NCBI GenBank assembly: GCA_032622095.1
Contig: CP136069.1
Coordinates: forward strand, 185,801,122-185,865,121
Length of the DNA stretch: 64,000 nt
Origin: Siphonodentalium dalli
Taxonomy: Eukaryota > Mollusca > Scaphopoda > Gadilida > Siphonodentaliidae
Reading direction: 5' to 3'
The notes below the pieces were generated by a model, which ran no database searches, was not told the DNA's origin, and saw only the letters and a list, made by a program, of their open reading frames with translations. Shown piece after piece: positions 23,518 to 37,000 of this stretch. A program made the translations under genes and the position numbers. Position 1 is the stretch's first letter, and every line of letters begins with the position of its first letter.

Positions 23518-24422
23518 AGGCCTAAAACAAAGACGTTTGTTTCCGCTAATCCGACCGACCCTATTTTAAACCCCGACCCTAAACTTTTTATTGCCATTGC
23601 AAAAAAAAAAATTGGACAAAAAAAAAACAAAAAAAATTATTTCCATTTTTGTTTTCTTCAATTTAGGTCCCAATTCATATCATAACAAGATGCAAAACAT
23701 TTATATATTGACATAAGAAATTGAAGTTTACAAAAAGATTTAAGTTTAACAGTTGGAATCATACTGTAAAGTATGTTTGGCTTTATCTAGCTTTCATCTG
23801 TGAAAATTTCAAATAGTTTCAGTTCAGGTTTGTTATCATTTAGCCTTCAGACTTTAGTATTTCAATCAAATACAGTACAGGAACATTAACAATTTGATCG
23901 ATTCAACCTGGTTATAATACCAAATGAAAAAAAATTAACATAGAAATTAGTACTATAAATAGTAATTACTAACTTAATAGACATTGTTTCTGTACTACAT
24001 TATTTATGTCTCACTTGAATTTTATAAAATAGCCTATTATATGAATTAGAGTGATAATGGTACCGGTAAGTCTCATTTCAAGCAGGATAAGCATAATCCA
24101 TTGAACCAAAAGATATCTGACAATAACTTATAAGCATTTCCAATCCATACATATGGGAAATATTAGGATTATCAAATACTATATTAGTATATAGACTAGT
24201 ACATATGTAAATATTAAAGCATATTTAAGATTGAATTGGAGTTTCTAGTTCTTCTGTCATCTGGGTTAACCTGATTGAGGCTAAGAAGTGCATAGTTTGG
24301 GTTATTGACAAGTATTGTACAGTTATTATTAAAGATACTGAAAAAAAAAAGTTAAGCCTACCTACCTACCCTAATTTTTTTCAGCTCGTTAGCGGAAACA
24401 AACGTATTTTTTTTTAAGGCCT
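23518..24422. mobile_element. Non-autonomous DNA transposon, about 0.9 kb, with long terminal inverted repeats
   Basis: AGGCCT followed by an A-rich stretch and ACGTTTGTTTCCGCTAA on the left is mirrored on the right by TTAGCGGAAACAAACGT, an A/T run and AGGCCT. CTACCTACC-type and poly-A stretches lie inside. There is no ORF. I cannot assign a superfamily. Confidence 0.6.
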
Positions 24423-24867
24423 TATATCTGCGACTTCATGATGATCATCGTTGAAACAGAATCCTCTTTTCGGGAAAATAAATGTAATTTTGCTGCAATG
24501 CCAGGTCGTTTCAAATCTTACCCGAATGAAAATATGAAGACAAAATTTTGCTGTAGGGGTCACTCTCACCAAAAAGAGTGCTGAAGGATATACTCGGGTT
24601 TTGGAAATGTTCTGAAGGACACACAGGTTGTGAAATCTTGTACTAAATGTTTAATTTTCGAGTCTGCCGTGTTATCTGTTAGAACATTATTATCTATATA
24701 TATGTTCCAATGAAATTTAAAATGAACTGAAAACAAACTGTTGATGGGCGCCACCGCGCTAGATTTTCAGAAACACAGCTAAAGTAACTCATTGCGTCAG
24801 TGCCGATAACAAACCCTGTGTACCCTTAATCACATTTTCAAAACATGTGTACCCTTCAGAACTTGCT

Positions 24868-25195
24868 TTAAAGATACTCAATCCGACCAGACTCTCCTAA
24901 ATTACTATTTCTTTGGCTTCGGGGGTAAAAAAGTATCTGATTCGAATCGAGGAATTAACCCACCCATCAAAGCTCAGTGATCAGATATCGATTTTTGAAG
25001 TTTTTTATTTATATATGTGTAATTATATGTGGCCCACAAACACGTCGTCAAACGGAGGGTCTCGGACAAAATTGCGGATGAAGATAACTCAAAAATCAAG
25101 TGGCATTACGGTCAAATTTCGTGATACTTTAGTGATAATACCATGCAGCCATATAGTTTGTTTGAGTGACCGCTTCAGCTCTATTGTTACAGGTC
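24868..25195. repeat. F-family repeat, right-truncated
   Basis: TTTAAAGATACTCAATCCGA, then TTTCTTTGGCTTCGGGGGTA and the GAGGAATTAACCCACCCATC block; the far end is missing. Confidence 0.65.
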
Positions 25196-26590
25196 CTTAT
25201 AAAAAAAAATCACAGGTTGTGAATACTATTGAAATTGGAACACTGTACCCGGGTACAAACTCCTGGTTTTTCCCAGGTGAAAACATATAATTATATTATA
25301 GCACACCTGGGTTCCACCTGGGTATATAGTGTTCAAATATCCCAGGGTACAAACCCGATAGAGTGCACCTGGGACTACATGGATACAGTGATCGTGGGGT
25401 TTACCATTGTACAGTATAAACACAGGAGCCTGTCGTTAAAATGAGTAAAATATAAATTAAAATTATATAAAGTTAAACGGAGAGCACCGCTTCGTTATAC
25501 AATACACAATTAACAAGGGAGTTTACTCTTTCAGATGCATCCTCAATTATAACGGCCATAATGCACAAACGCCTGAACCAATTCTTAAAATTCAAACGCC
25601 AATTGATCGAGTAAAAGCTATATTTTCCAATTATAACACTTGTTGGAATAAATGAAATTCTGCACAATTTGATCGTGAACAAAATTGTGTAGAAATGATA
25701 CAGTGGAATTTTATCAACATTGAATATGAGCGAATATGTGAGTTTATCATAGTTAGTAGATGAGATATCTTCTATTTGAGACACACACCTAGTAAAAGCT
25801 ACGAAATTAAAAAACTGGCAGCAGCTTTAAAACATTGTGCTACACTCCCTGCTAAGATAACACTGAATATAGGGTCCAAGAGCTGGAAAATGTGACATAT
25901 ACAATTTTAACTTGGATGTAACCCCCAATTTGTTCAGCCCTTAGGGTGGATAGGGAGCATTGAGATGGGAGTCTGAGTTTTTTTTTTGAAATTATACGCT
26001 CCAAAACTATACAACCAGTCAGATCTCTTTGGGGATTAATTAAAAAGTAAATAACTATTTATTCTAAAATTTTATTTTTTAAAATCTTATTTTCCACATT
26101 GCATCATGAAATTACCGTAACAATTGGAACACATATACATAGAACACGTGGAATTAGTTTTATTGTATATAACTATTCAATTATTGAATTCAATTGTAAA
26201 ACATGATTATTATTTTAATTGTATATATGTGGCAGGTGGCTTTTCTCGGTGACTATGTTTGCACAGAGTATATTAAACATAGTGCTGTATAAAACATCCA
26301 TATTTATGTGCACTGTTTAAAATATAATATTTAAATAATTTATAAAAAATAATATATACTACAAAAGTACCACCAAAATATAATTCAGATTAATATCACA
26401 AAAACAGTATTATCAAGTAATCAATGATTAATATTCCCTAAATATGTATAAAGAGTACAGCTATGACCTGCATTATTTACTCCAGATGATGACATGTCAT
26501 TCCATCATAAAATAAATAATGCAGACCTCAGAATAAATGCATCAATTGGGCAAAAATGACTTTTGTCTCCAGTAAGTTCAGAAGAGAACA
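25196..26590. other. Intergenic, nothing recognised
   Basis: 25240-25390 has several CACCTGGG/CCCAGGTG words. The rest is very AT-rich. No gene. Confidence 0.5.
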
Positions 26591-26837
26591 TTAACCCTTT
26601 GAGTGCCAGGGGCCGATCTCACGGCCCTAAACCTACAAAATAAGTCTGTTAAAGAATATAAGAATAAATTATTAAAATTGTAAAAATAATTGTAAAAAAA
26701 ATAAAAAAAATTGTTAGGCCAATGCATTCTCTTATATATGCGAGGCGACCTATGGTCGACTCGCATATATAAGAGAATGCATTGGCACAGGGTATATGGG
26801 TTGATACAAAAATCGGACCTGGCACTCAAAGGGTTAA
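26591..26837. mobile_element. Hairpin MITE subfamily C, copy C1
   Basis: TTAACCCTTTGAGTGCCAGG at the left, CTGGCACTCAAAGGGTTAA at the right. One complete core palindrome of the A type, with GGGTTGATACAAAAATCGGA on its right. Intergenic. Confidence 0.82.
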
Positions 26838-26980
26838 CAAAGATACGAACAGGTCAGACTCAACTAGAGTAGTTATTAAGCATAGTGTAATTATAACAAA
26901 AATTGTAAGACACATATCTGTTAAACTTAAAGGGGTACTGTACACTAAATCCGGCCATTTATGGTACCATCTCCAATGAT

Positions 26981-27146
26981 TTAATCCTTCCATGACTATC
27001 GCTTCCTGAAATTTTTTGAAAATCCTGTGCAAACGCATTCTCTTGTATATGGAAGTTTCCCATAGGAAGCCTCACATATATAAGAGAATGCACTGGCACA
27101 GGATCTTTAATGCAGCACCAGCGCTGCTCCCGCCATGAAATGGTTG
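26981..27146. mobile_element. Hairpin MITE subfamily B, copy B3 (short)
   Basis: TTAATCCTTCCATGACTATC at the left, CCGCCATGAAATGGTTGAA at the right. One hairpin (loop GTTTCCCATAGGAAGC). The right TTAA is mutated to TTGA. Intergenic. Confidence 0.7.
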
Positions 27147-27284
27147 AAGGGACAATAATATTCACAGCCATAATAATTGCTGTAAAACATTTCTTGTTTT
27201 GGTAAATACATGTACAAGACTCTTTATATGTTGATTGGTCTTTCTAGCAATTTTTAAAGAGGAACAAAGCAAGGAGTAATGTAA

Positions 27285-27605
27285 CATTAGATTCCATGTT
27301 ACTACGACGTAAAGTGAGGTTTACAACAGTACTACCATGGAATTGTACTGGGGTACTTTACCATGCTACATTTAAAGCGAAAGCGATATTTGCCATGGCA
27401 CTACCTTGGTACCACATGTTACAGTTGGTACTACCGGTACTACAGTAAAGTATTATTTGCCATTATGCTACAATATAACTGTACCAGGGTACTCTACCAT
27501 GTTATATTTGGTACTACATTGTAATATGGAACTACCACTGTAAATTATTATTCACCATGGTACCATAGAACTGTACAAGGGTACTGTACCATGTTACAGT
27601 TGGCA
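27285..27605. repeat. ACCATGGTAC-rich degenerate repeat
   Basis: Irregular repeats of TACCATGGTA, GTACTACAGT, GGGTACTTTACCATG and similar words, with many short self-complementary pieces. No gene. Confidence 0.6.
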
Positions 27606-27611
27606 ATCAGT

Positions 27612-28012
27612 GTCATACTCAAACGTTAAAGACATATTGTGGACTTGTTCGTGTAGGAGAAACTGATGAGTTAGTATTCAGGCACTATGCCAATAGGAGG
27701 GATGTAGCATTCTATTACATCGTCGAAAATCTCAAGCAAATCTACGGTACCACTCCATAGAAAACATTGTCAGAACTACGCTGAATAGTAAATATTTACA
27801 TATCGATTCGGGTCGCAACTATCGGCGATAAACTAACGAAAACGATTTTGTCATCGAGAGTCACTGTATTTAATTAATATGTAAGAATAACGATGTGTGT
27901 TGTCAATTTGGATTAATATTTGTAAATGTAACTACTTTTAGCAAGATTACTCTCCATTTATATGATCTGATCACCCTACCGGAGTGTTTCACATCACTTT
28001 CACATAATGGGC
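27612..28012. repeat. D-family interspersed repeat, copy 1
   Basis: Contains GGACTTGTTCGTGTAGGAGA, GTACCACTCCATAGAAAACA, ATCGGCGATAAACTAACGAA and CTACCGGAGTGTTTCACATC. It separates two blocks of ACCATGGTAC-rich repeat. Intergenic. Confidence 0.65.
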
Positions 28013-28039
28013 CAATAATATTGTTATAATTGAGTTATC

Positions 28040-28420
28040 AAATTCAAGAAGTGTTTAACAACTTAGGTAATCATCACATGTTTTCATTCATGACCTCCAA
28101 TGTGTTGTCTAAAATTTTAAGGTGTCTAAAAACTACCATAGTAGCTGTAGTACTAATAAAGTACCCTGGTACTAACAAGGTAAAATATCCAGTTATTACC
28201 ATGGTTAAGTACCATAGTAACACTGTGGTACCCTGGTACCATGGTAAAATACTACGGTATTACCATGCTAGAGTTCCATACTGTACTTTACCATGTGGTA
28301 CATGTTCTTTACCATGTGGCCATTATACCATGTGGTACTTTACCATGTTACATTTAAAGCTAAAGTGATATTTACCATGGTACTACTTGGAACCACATGT
28401 TACAGTTGGTACCAAATATG
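28040..28420. repeat. ACCATGGTAC-rich degenerate repeat with unique leader
   Basis: The leader CATGACCTCCAATGTGTTGT is followed by TACCATGGT/GTACT repeats. The same leader and repeats return at 54800-54915 (TTGACCTCCAATTTGTTGTC), so this is a dispersed family. Confidence 0.6.
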
Positions 28421-28574
28421 TTGCTGCTGTTTTTGTTGTTGTAACTGGAGGTCTGGAACCCTGAATGCATCTTGGTAAGTAGTCCTATACATTTTAATAA
28501 TTCCTTCTTTTGTACATCCAGGGTTCATCATCAGGGGTGAAATTTCATTGTCAGCAAGTGGTATCGCCAAATAA

Positions 28575-28752
28575 AGTAATGCCCTAAGTAATCGACTCCA
28601 TAACCACAGCAGAATTATGGGTAACTTTTCAGGATTTAGTCGGAAATATGGCTTGTTGCCATTCATCGGTGCCATATTTCCGACTAAATCATGAAAAGTT
28701 ACCCATAATTCTGATGTGGTTAAGGAGTCGATTACTTAGGGCATTACTGTAA
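28575..28752. repeat. G-family fold-back repeat
   Basis: AGTAATGCCCTAAGTAATCG to its mirror CGATTACTTAGGGCATTACT, with GGATTTAGTCGGAAATATGG in both arms; nearly one continuous hairpin. Intergenic. Confidence 0.82.
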
Positions 28753-28799
28753 ATATGACCATCCATAGTGAAATACACAATGAGGAATAAATCACTGGG

Positions 28800-29270
28800 T
28801 CAAGTCTGCTAATAGTGTGTCATTTGCAAAATGAGGTCTCCAGAGGGTGAATTTAGTGATGTTATCCTGCACAGCTAGAGGGCTAGTATCACAAAAATTC
28901 ACCCTCTGAGAACCTCATTCTGCTCAGGCCTCAACTGCTATGGGAGACCTAGGATTAGTTTGAAGTTCCCCAAGGCTAGCATCACAAAATTCATCCTCTG
29001 GGAATCTCATTCTGCTTAGGCTCCATCTTCTGGGAAGAATCTATAGTGTCAAATTAACATTGTTTAAAGTTACTTTTTCCTCTCTGGAAAGTTTTTATAT
29101 CCCCTAATTTTCAGAAGATAAAATGCATAATCGAAGTGACAAATGGGTGAATATCACCAATTTCAACTGGCGAACTTCAATCTGAATCTTGGCCTCCCAT
29201 AGCAGTCAAGGCCTAAGCAGAATGAGGTTCCCAGAGGATGAATTTGGTGATGCTAGCCCACACTGCAGGA
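28800..29270. repeat. E-family copy
   Basis: It starts TCAAGTCTGCTAATAGTGTG and carries AATGAGGTCTCCAGAGGGTG and its mirror, then the internal CCCCTAATTTTCAGAAGATA, and stops before the right end. Intergenic. Confidence 0.7.
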
Positions 29271-29593
29271 TGTTACTTTAAGTTAGTTATCATTTGCTAA
29301 CTGAAAACTCACTGATGTATAATAACTTTTTATTTTTTATTTTTTTTGTAATAACTGACTGATTTTCCATTACATTTTTGCTTCTTAATTACAGTATTTC
29401 ATCGAACATTTATTTTTACACAGGGGCATAGTGCTCAATCTCTAGAGGGCCTAATCGCATATCAGCATTCAGTATTTTAGATTCAATAGACCTCGAAAGA
29501 AAGCTTATTAGATTTAGGATTCATCTGAAACCAAACTTTGAAATTCACAGAGCCCTATTGTTAATTATTGTTAATGTTACTAATATTAACTTG

Positions 29594-29837
29594 TTAACCC
29601 TTTACCCAACAAACCGGCCAAAACCGGCCAAATAAAGCTTCAACAGCCTAAAATATCTTCGGTCTGTCTCAATAAAACCATACAAATATGGATATCATTA
29701 GAACCGGCTCATTGACCACATTGTGATGGTTATAGTTATGCCCTGTGCCAATGCATTCTCTTATATATGCGAGTCGACCATAGGTCGCCTCGCATATATA
29801 AGAGAATGCATTGGCCTTCTGTTGGGTAAAGGGTTAA
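29594..29837. mobile_element. Hairpin MITE subfamily A, copy A4 (one hairpin)
   Basis: TTAA-flanked, 244 bp, with normal A-type left arm (AAACCGGCCAAAACCGGCC). Only one palindrome remains, joined directly to CTTCTGTTGGGTAAAGGG, so the spacer and second hairpin are deleted. Intergenic. Confidence 0.83.
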
Positions 29838-30256
29838 GGATCAGGGAACCTCAATTTTCCAGAAAATTTCAAAAAGATATAATTCCATAAAACTTTTCCA
29901 TAAAAACATCATAGTTCAACCTCAAAATTAGGAATTAATTAATCCCAATTAAAGAAGATGCAACTTAAAATCTCCTTAGATACACAATAAACACAATCTC
30001 ACTAGATCAGGAAAAATTGTCAACAAAAGCACCAAAAGCCAATGTTCGTTGTCAGCAATACAACAAACAGACAACATTGAGTGGTCATCATAGCTCCAGC
30101 AGGCAAATCCTACCCCCTATCATAGGATTAGTCTGGAAGTGGCCTGGCCAGACACAACCAGTAATAATCCTTCACAGTAACAAGATACCGGACAAGAAGA
30201 TGATTCTTAATGTGACACACTAGATGATATTTCTGGAAAATTAAGGTTCCCTGATC

Positions 30257-30519
30257 TTAACCCTTTGATGACTGGAGCTTCGTGAACTTTTGTGAAAACC
30301 CTGTGCCAATGCATTCTCTTATATATGCGAGTTGCCCATAGGGTGCCTCACATATATAAGAGAATGCATTGGCCTAACAATATTTACCTTGACCTTGTAA
30401 GCTAGTGCATTCTCTTATATAACCAAGGCTCCCTATGGGAGACTCGTATATATAAGAGAATGCACTGGTGCAGGATATTCAATGCCACACCAGCACAGCT
30501 CCCGTCATGAAAGGGTTAA
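30257..30519. mobile_element. Hairpin MITE subfamily B, copy B4
   Basis: TTAACCCTTTGATGACTGGA at the left, CCCGTCATGAAAGGGTTAA at the right; two hairpins and the CCTTGACCTTGTAAGC linker. It shares its right TTAA with MITE A5. Confidence 0.84.
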
Positions 30520-30899
30520 CCCTTTACCCAACAAACCGGCCAAAAACGGCCAAATAAAGCTGCAACAGCCTAAATTATCTTGGGTCTGTCTCAATAAAAC
30601 CATACAAATATGGATATCATTGGAACCGGCTCATTGACCACATTGTTACAGTTATGCCCTGTGCCAATGCATTCTCTTATATATGCGAGTCGACCATAGG
30701 TCGCCTCGCATATATAAGAGAATGCATTGGCCTAAAAAAAATCTTTTTTTACCACTTTTTCTTACATTCTTTAACAATTTTATAATTTTTAATGTGTTAA
30801 GCCAATGCATTGTCTTATATATGCGAGGCGACCTGTGGTCGACTCGCATATATAAGAGAATGCATTGGCACAGGGCCGTTCTGTTGGGTAAAGGGTTAA
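30516..30899. mobile_element. Hairpin MITE subfamily A, copy A5
   Basis: 384 bp between TTAA sites with both palindromes. Its left TTAA (30516-30519) is also the right TTAA of MITE B4. It lies 101 bp past the stop codon of the Ldh2-family gene. Confidence 0.86.
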
Positions 30900-30999
30900 A
30901 GACACAGATGATTCTTTTGAGTGATCAGTATTAACTAATGATTCATTTGTTTTACGTTTTTCTTTGATTGTAAAATCATAAAGGCATTTTCTTGGTCAG

Positions 31000-31053
31000 T
31001 CAACTTTTGAAGGTCTGCATTGGTTCGACTCCAAGATCTTGAGCAAGGTCATT
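31000..31053 (-). CDS. Ldh2-family oxidoreductase exon 11 (stop)
   Basis: 54 bases, acceptor CTTTTTCAG. It encodes [17 protein letters not shown] and TGA at 31002-31000. No AATAAA is visible in the next 100 bases, where hairpin MITE A5 begins (30899), so the polyadenylation site may lie in or beyond the MITE. Confidence 0.9.
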   Translation of the reverse strand, partial: NDLAQDLGVEPMQTFKS

Positions 31054-34000
31054 CTGAAAAAGAAGAGAATAAGAATTATGACAAATTGAAAATTCTTACG
31101 ACGAAAATTAAAACAGCTGAAAAACACATGTTCAGAACACATCAGAATTTTGACTCATCATAAATTTTGAGTTAAATTGTGGTGTTAAGTAATGTTTGAA
31201 AATATCATGCCTAAGGTAAAAAAAAAAGAAATACTCACTGCATATTGAATCTGGTTTGGATGGTAAGGGATGCCGCCACCTTGATCACACACGACCATGT
31301 GTTCCCTTTCTGGATCACCAGCAACATATACCGATGATTGTCCGTCAATCTACAAAACAGTGAAAAATATCAACCTGAGCGATTTTCCTTAGAATGTTTT
31401 AATAACTAACCTTTGATAACTAAATTCTCACTGCTGCACCAGTGGTTGTACTTATTATCTGAACATACTCTCAAAAAGACTTAATAGGAGTCCTATGCCT
31501 CAGCATTTGTTTTACTGAAACACCCCTCCCAAAATAATAATAGAACATTCCAATATATAGTTTTATAAATAAAAGGGTGAATTCATAGAGTAATGGAAGG
31601 GTTAACCCTTTCAGTGCCAAGTCCGATTTTTGTATCAACCCATATTTCCTTGATCATTTTTCAAATTTATTGATTATAATAATGTGATACATATATCAAA
31701 TTAATGTATCACATTATTATAATCAATAAATTTGAAAAATGATCAAGGAAATATGGGTTGATACAAAAATCGGACTTGGCACTGAAAGGGTTAATGATTA
31801 ACTGGACAAACTTACAGGTTTTTGGCTGCGACATATATCAATCATATCAGCCATCCTCTCTTGAAATCCTGGAGCAAAAGCATCTGGATCTAGAGCAATA
31901 AAACACTGTCCCTGAAATTAGATATGACACAGGCCTGCAAATTTGAGGCGAACGACTGTTCAGTTTGCTTAGAGGTTATCTAAAATGAAAATGCTGCGAA
32001 CGAAAAACAGGCCAAAGTTTTATAAATGCAGGTCTTGCGATAACTAATTCTCACCTTAATTTTTGCTCAATCAAGTCCCAAAATGAGACATTCAAATTTA
32101 TTATGGTAGTTCAATGAGTTACCCATCTGTAGTTAATAATACCAGTTGTGGTGATATTAACAGTTTGTGTAACTCTCCTGCTAACCTAGGATATGGGTTA
32201 CCTAGGCACAAACAAGGTGAACGAAAAAAAGGTTGCACATAAATTTGAAACCTGCAGGCCTGTGACATATCACATAAACAGAAGAGTTTCAGATAAAGGT
32301 GATCAACTAAGGTTGTTTTTATTCTAAACACAACAGGGTAACCAATGGTTACATCATTTAAATAAATTGGAGTTCTAATTTAAACCCTTTATTTACTAAA
32401 TACTCATTGAATCTTTAGTTGGAATTTCCAACTAAAAAACATGAATCCTTCTGCATTTGTGTTATATTGACATATCATCTGTCATTTGCTAATTTTTTTC
32501 AAACATCCCTCCAAATGAATTATATTCCAATATCTATATATATTTTTAACTGGGTGGGAGAATCCATTTAGTAAAGAAATGTTAGCCTGTGAACCCTTCA
32601 CTACATTCTAAAAGCCTGAGTACCCATTCCCATATTTAGGCAAGCCTTGAAATATGGTGTCTGTTATTTGCAGAATGAGGTCCCCAGAGGGTGAATTTAG
32701 TGATTCACCCTCTGGGGACCTCATTCTGCTGAGGTGTAAGCAGAATGAGGTCCCCAGAGGGTGAATTTGGTGATGCTAGCCCACTATGCGGGGTAGCATC
32801 ACTAAATTCACCCTCTGGGGACCTCATTCTGCAAATGACAGACATACTATTTCAAGGCTTGGAAAGTTAAAATTGCCATTAAACCTTTCTATAGGAAATG
32901 GATTCTCCCACGCAGTTATAAAAGTATATATCGGAGTGGTATATTAATCATTGGGATGAGTTTTCATCGATTATGCATTTTATCCTCTGCAAATTAGGGG
33001 ATATAGAAACTGAACAGAAGGGAAAAAATCTAAAAACAATGTTAATTTGAGACTATAGAAACTTCCCAGAAGATGATACCTAAGCAGAATGAGGTCCCCA
33101 GAAGGTGAAATTAGTAAGGCTAGCCCACTTTGCGGTTTGCGGGATAGCATCACTAAATTTACCTTTTGGGTACCTCATTCTGCAAATGACAGACACTATT
33201 TGCAGGCCCATGCTTTGCCCTACATAATACACTATACTTACAAGATTAGCTACCCTGTCTGTGTTTTTCCATTTACGTATATTTGGACCATATGTAGCAC
33301 CAGATAGAATACCACAGAATATCTCAACAAGCATTCCCAGCCCATAGCCCTTATATCCACCTGTAATAATGCAAAGTAGGATAAATATAGAATATGTTGC
33401 TATTGTCGTCGCTTAAACTGTTTATGTCCGTGATGGGGATTTGAGCATATATTAGGTGAGGCACTGTCGAGTCCAATAGATGCCAAATCCCCCGAGCGGA
33501 CATAACCAGTTTAAGCGATGACAACATTAGCTACATATTTTATTTATCCATCGCACAAAACTTGCCTTTTGTGAGGTAAATCTCAAAATCTGTCATATTC
33601 CTCAGTTTTACAATTGTTACTTCAATAACACCCTTACATTTATGAGGTCAAGCTAACTAAATAGCATTCATGATGTGGGCAAACCGAAGTGTAGCTTAGA
33701 GCGAAATAGTTTGTTGGTTTTTTTACAGTTATTCTAAACTGACTGTGTTCTGATGATTTATAGATGATTAAGAGCAAAACGTATATCCTTTTACAAATTT
33801 TGTCCTAATAACAGTGAATTATGGGCAATAAAACGTTCTAAAATCACAATGATATCATTTTAGGCCAGTTGACGTCCCTAATACCTTTGCAATTTGCATA
33901 TATAATTACGTCATGAAGGTAGTACCAACCTAATAAAGCTACATTGACCTAATACAGCTACATTGACGTAATAAACATAACAATGCAGGCTTTATGTAGT

Positions 34001-37000
34001 CAATAGATGTAGTGAGCGGTCGATAAGTATAGTACAAGGTAGCACAGGTACATTTGGCCATAAATCAGTTTCATAGTTAACCTTTCATAACTGGAGCTTC
34101 CTGAAATTTTGCGAAAACTCTGTGCATATGCTTTCTCTTATATATATGAGTCTCTCATAGGGATCCTCTCATATATAAGAGAATACATTGGCCTAACAAT
34201 ATTTACATTGACCTTGTAAGCCAGTGAATTCTCATATAATCAAGGCTCCCTACTCGTGGAGACTTGCATATATGAGAAAATGCACTGGCACAGGATTTTT
34301 AATTCTGCACCAGCGCAACTCCAGTTATGAACCTCATATTTAACGTTTTATGCCTGTTTAGGTAATGGTGGCAATTCTTATCCAGCCAGGTAGTGATGCT
34401 GAAGGGGTGAAAGGGTACAGAGGTTTTGAAATCTCGTTCTAAATTACATTTTGTTTTTCGCGTCTGCCATAATTTTCTGTTGGAGAATATCTGTTTTCGT
34501 TCAAATGAAAATTAAAATGTTTAAACTATGGAAGAACATAGCCATGCAGCTAAGATTATATAGACACATGTGACTACATTATACTTTGTGGGCATTCATA
34601 ATTTTCTCTTAAGAAACCAACTTTACCTCTTAGCATAATTGCAATTAGACGATGCTGTCTGAAGTGCGTTCTGGCCTTTCATGTGACTGGATACCATTGG
34701 GGACCATAATCAAAATAAATGGTCGTTAGACTGTTTTTTATGCTATCCCTGATGGATTTTGGTCACCTGATAGTGCCGGTCAAACTCTTTACAGAGCTAA
34801 TTCTTTAGTAAAACCCATGATATTTATACTTACAGATAAATTGCCATATGCACATGTTTATTACATGTAACTCAACTTTACTACACTGCACATTATTTAC
34901 GACTGATAATAGTTTTTTCTAAAAGATACCTCTTGTCATTTTATTTGTATTGTTGTCTGTTACTTGTTATCCATATGTTATTAACCCTTTACCCAACAAA
35001 CCGGCCAAAAACGACCAAATAAAGCTTCAACAGCCCAAAATATCTTCGGTCTGTCTCAATATCACCATACAAATATGGATATCATTGGAACCGGTTCATT
35101 AACCACATTGTGATGGTTACAGTTATGCCCTGTGCCAATGCATTCTCTTATATATGCGAGTCGACCATAGGTCGCCTCGCATATATAAGAGAATGCATTG
35201 GCCTTATGGTCGACTCGCATATATAAGAGAATGCATTGGCCTAAAAAAAATATTTTTTAACACTTTTTACCATTTTTTCTTACATTCTTTAACAATTTTA
35301 TAATTTTTTCTTACATTTTTTAACAATTTTTATAATATTTTTCTACATTCTTTGACAATTTTATCATTTTTAATATGTGTTAAGCCAATGCATTCTCTTA
35401 TATATGCGAGGCGACCTATGGTCGACTCGCATATATAAGAGAATGCATTGGCACAGGGCTTTTCTGTTGGGTAAAGGGTTAAAACATATCTTATCTTATC
35501 TTATAATGAACTGAATACAAACTGCTGATGTGTGCCAGACTATCAGCAACACAATTGATGTAACTGCGTTAGTGCTGATAGTGAACCCTGTGTAACCTTC
35601 AGCAACCTTTAAGGTGAGAGTAACCCCTTCAGTGGTGGTGATCCCGAAAATCTTGTCCGATTCACAAATATGACCTCCTCCGGGTGACCTTGATATACAG
35701 CTCTACATTTATTTTTGGCCGTCATCAGATCCAGATTCAACATACCAGTTTATGGCTGTTATGGTTACAATAGAGTTAAAAACTGATCGGACAGAAGTTT
35801 GGCTTGATATGTGATAGAAAATTAGCATTTTATAAACAATTTAATACCAATTTTAAAAGGCGCTTTTTATCTTGAATATCTGATACAAACCTCATGCAAT
35901 CATCAAGCTCCCTTGTAAATGTATTGAACGAGATAATTTTGGATTTGAACCAATAGCATAAACAGCCAATTGATTTTCAATGCCAATTTATTACCAATTT
36001 ATATATATAAAGGCCCTTCCACACGGCAATTATGACATGGCATGTCACGCGGTTCATCATATTAGAGTACACTGGAGGCAATAAGTGCTTGCACATGGCG
36101 TGCGATGCAGATGAATAAGAAAATACACAGTAAACACTTCTATATAATTACATTAATGTGGCGGTTCGGAACAACATGCATCGCTCATACCATGCAATTC
36201 CGTTGGGTTGTTCGGCTAATTCCTACCGTTACAATGATGGCATGGAAGCACAGCAGTAGGCGATTACCGTAACGGAAACATCTGAGTAACCACAGAAAAC
36301 ACCAAAGATATATTTGCCAAGCGTATCGCGCGATATATGCTATAAACAGTGTGTGGAGTGGGCCTTAAGCCATGGACACTCCATATACTGATAAATATCT
36401 GAAGACATTTTTGGGAGGTTATTCTGTTTTGGATAACATCTGTGTCCCTTTATATCTTCTGATATTATTACAATAAATAAGTGGAATAACTGATGTCTGT
36501 TGGCAATAGTGTGTCTGTCATTTGCAGAATGAGCAGGCTCGCATCACAAAATTCACCCTCTGGAGACCTCATTCTGCTCAGGCCTCAAATTAACACCGCT
36601 TAGTTACCTTTTTCCCTTCCGTTCAGTTTCTATATCCACTAATTTGCAGAAGATAAAATGCATAACCAAGGTGACTAATGGGTGATTATCAACAACTTAA
36701 ACTGGCAAACTTAAAAATCTGATCCTTGGCCTCCCATAGCAGTTGTGGCCAAAGCAGAATGAGGTTCCCAGAGGGTGAATTTGGTGATGTTAGCCCACCG
36801 TGCAGGATGACGTCACTAAACTCACCCTCTGGGGACCTCATTCTGAAAATGTCAGACACACTATTTCAAGGCTTGGGAATAATTTATGTCTATTGGAAAT
36901 AGATTCTTGACAATAAATTATGAATTATCGACTCATAATTTTAAATTAATACGAGACACAATATAGACAAAATTTGGACGTGTTACTATATACCTGTGAT

